A stretch of DNA of 6,111 bases from Kiritimatiellia bacterium (GTDB taxonomy: Bacteria > Verrucomicrobiota > Kiritimatiellia > SLAD01): positions 1 to 6,111 of the forward strand of contig SLLF01000183.1 in NCBI GenBank assembly GCA_007134175.1, written 5' to 3'. Both the position numbers and the translations under genes were made by a program. Shown here one piece after another: positions 5,018 to 6,111 of this stretch (the stretch's first letter is position 1; the number at the start of each line of letters is the position of its first letter). The notes under the pieces were generated by a model. It was not told the DNA's origin. It worked only from the letters and a program-made list of their open reading frames with translations, and searched no databases.

Positions 5018-6111
5018 CGGGAAAAACCAGAATGGGCCTGGCCATGCGGGGCGAAAGGCCCGACCGGGTTCCGGTGATGTGCCAGTTGGCCCTGGGACAT
5101 ATTTACAAACATGCCGGCATGGACCCCATCGAGTTCTGGTACGGCAATGACGGGTTTGCCGAGGCGCATATTCTCATGGCGGAGCGCTATGGATTCGACG
5201 GCACCCTGCTGCCCAAAGGCGGCTGCGATCCGGCCGTGCGCCAGCGCATTCTGCGGGTCGAACAGCACGGTGATGGCCATCTCGTGCATTGGCGCGACGG
5301 CTCGCGCACCGTCATCCCGGCCGATGACTACCCCATCCACGAAGATGCAACCCCGCCCGCCAGCCCCGTGCTCCATCTCAAGCAGGAACGCGGCAAACGC
5401 TACAAAAGCAAACAGAAACCGGTCCGGCCCGCCGACATCGTCGCCTTCGATCCGGAGATGATTCCGTTGCTCGATGGGCCAAGCGATTTGCCGGACTATC
5501 ACTTCGCCGTACTCGATTATGTGCTCCGCCGCAAGGGGGACACCTGGTCCGTTCACGGAGAGACCGGCACCGCGCTGGGGCAGTTCCTCCGTCTTTTCGA
5601 TTCCTATGGGGACGCGCTCATGGGCCTGCTCGATGACCCGGGCCGCACGCTGGCGCTCATGGAACGTTTGAATCAAAACGTCAAGGTTCTGGCCCTGGCG
5701 CAATGCACCCGCCCGATCGCTGCCCTGAAGTTCAGCTCGGCGTTCGCCGGCGCCGGCTTTCTCTCGCCCGAATTGTACGAGCGCTTCGTTCTGCCCTTCG
5801 ACAAAGAGCTGATCGCCGCCGCGCATGCCGCCCGCGATATCCCCTGCTATATGCATACCTGCGGCGCCATCGGCGACCGCCTCGAGCTCATGGCGGAAAC
5901 GGGGATTGACGGTCTCGAATGCCTCGATCCGCCGCCCCTGGGCACCGTGGACCTCGCCGATGCCGTCCGCCGGATCGGCCACCGCCTTTTCATAAAGGGC
6001 AATCTGGACTCGGTCAACGAATTGAGCGGAAAGCGCCCCGACGAGATTCGTGACATCATCCGGCGGCGCCTGGCCATCGGCATGCACAATCCGCGCGGAT
6101 ACATTCTGAGC
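5014..6111 (+). CDS. URO-D-superfamily protein, possible corrinoid/cobamide methyltransferase-like (3' end outside window)
   Basis: The reading frame is open for 366 codons to the window edge. The start ATG at 5014 overlaps the upstream stop (ATGA), with GGAG 8 bases before it. The N-terminus RGERPDRVPVM (12-22) is the usual opening of uroporphyrinogen-decarboxylase-like proteins. HGETGTALGQF (181-191) lies in the middle. MHTCGAIGDRLELMAETGIDGLECLDP (with His281, Cys283 and Cys303) and IKGNLDS (327-333) mark the C-terminal half of the TIM barrel. The last residues, GYILS, precede the family's final conserved stretch, so perhaps 30-50 residues are missing. The HxC pair matches the zinc motif of MtaA/MtbA methylcobamide:CoM methyltransferases and is not a HemE feature, so haem synthesis is unlikely. 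In this sugar-gene setting, methyl transfer or a related role is plausible but unproven. Codons in this gene end in C more often than in its neighbours, from roughly 5330 on. Confidence 0.88.
   Translation, partial: MTGKTRMGLAMRGERPDRVPVMCQLALGHIYKHAGMDPIEFWYGNDGFAEAHILMAERYGFDGTLLPKGGCDPAVRQRILRVEQHGDGHLVHWRDGSRTVIPADDYPIHEDATPPASPVLHLKQERGKRYKSKQKPVRPADIVAFDPEMIPLLDGPSDLPDYHFAVLDYVLRRKGDTWSVHGETGTALGQFLRLFDSYGDALMGLLDDPGRTLALMERLNQNVKVLALAQCTRPIAALKFSSAFAGAGFLSPELYERFVLPFDKELIAAAHAARDIPCYMHTCGAIGDRLELMAETGIDGLECLDPPPLGTVDLADAVRRIGHRLFIKGNLDSVNELSGKRPDEIRDIIRRRLAIGMHNPRGYILS

Noticed and set aside
4663..6087. A 474-codon open frame on the - strand
   Set aside because: It lies antisense to the well-supported URO-D-like gene and the end of the Gfo/Idh gene. 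Its low-complexity, proline/arginine/alanine-rich tail matches no family, and GC-rich codons in the true genes explain the lack of stops.
5014..6111. Assignment of the last gene as hemE (uroporphyrinogen decarboxylase)
   Set aside because: The HxC motif and the extended middle region are not HemE features, and the sugar-gene context points away from haem synthesis.
1..6111. CRISPR arrays, tRNA or rRNA genes, complete insertion sequences
   Set aside because: I saw no regularly spaced direct repeats, tRNA-like cloverleaf, rRNA signature or transposase coding sequence on either strand.

Overview
The window is GC-rich and densely coded, with every supported gene on the + strand. It looks like a carbohydrate-catabolism neighbourhood from a glycan-degrading bacterium. 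A GH92 glycosidase, a LacI-type regulator, a Gfo/Idh oxidoreductase, a fucosidase-like remnant and a URO-D-superfamily protein occur together. That mix is most familiar to me from the Verrucomicrobiota/Kiritimatiellota/Lentisphaerota group. The placement is an inference from gene content; no rRNA or other marker gene is present.

Layout. Bases 1-1133 hold the C-terminal half of a divergent GH92 alpha-mannosidase. A 116-base gap follows, containing a promoter and two inverted repeats. A LacI/GalR regulator occupies 1250-2308 and is followed by a plausible intrinsic terminator (2353-2373). Bases 2380-2485 form a 106-bp nested palindromic element with 9-bp terminal inverted repeats, which resembles a small non-coding mobile or REP-like repeat. 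A stand-alone ThiF/MoeB-type E1-like adenylyltransferase lies at 2509-3309. A 209-base regulatory-looking gap then carries a TTGACA box and two tandem inverted repeats. From 3528 there is a tightly packed cluster joined by two ATGA overlaps: a short ORF with a GH29 alpha-L-fucosidase-like N-terminus (probably a remnant), a Gfo/Idh/MocA dehydrogenase (3785-5017), and a URO-D/cobamide-methyltransferase-like protein that runs off the window (5014-6111).

How they may work together (inference). GH92 would release mannose from glycans, the LacI protein would sense a sugar and control nearby genes, and the Gfo/Idh enzyme would oxidise or epimerise a sugar or polyol. The URO-D-like protein keeps an HxC zinc-type motif that HemE lacks, so it may transfer methyl groups, for example from a methylated sugar or other methyl donor. 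The MoeB/ThiF gene belongs to sulfur-carrier chemistry and is probably an unrelated neighbour. I see no clearly new defence or mobile system. The most unusual items are the palindromic element, the truncated GH29-like gene kept in translational coupling, and the HxC-bearing URO-D homologue.
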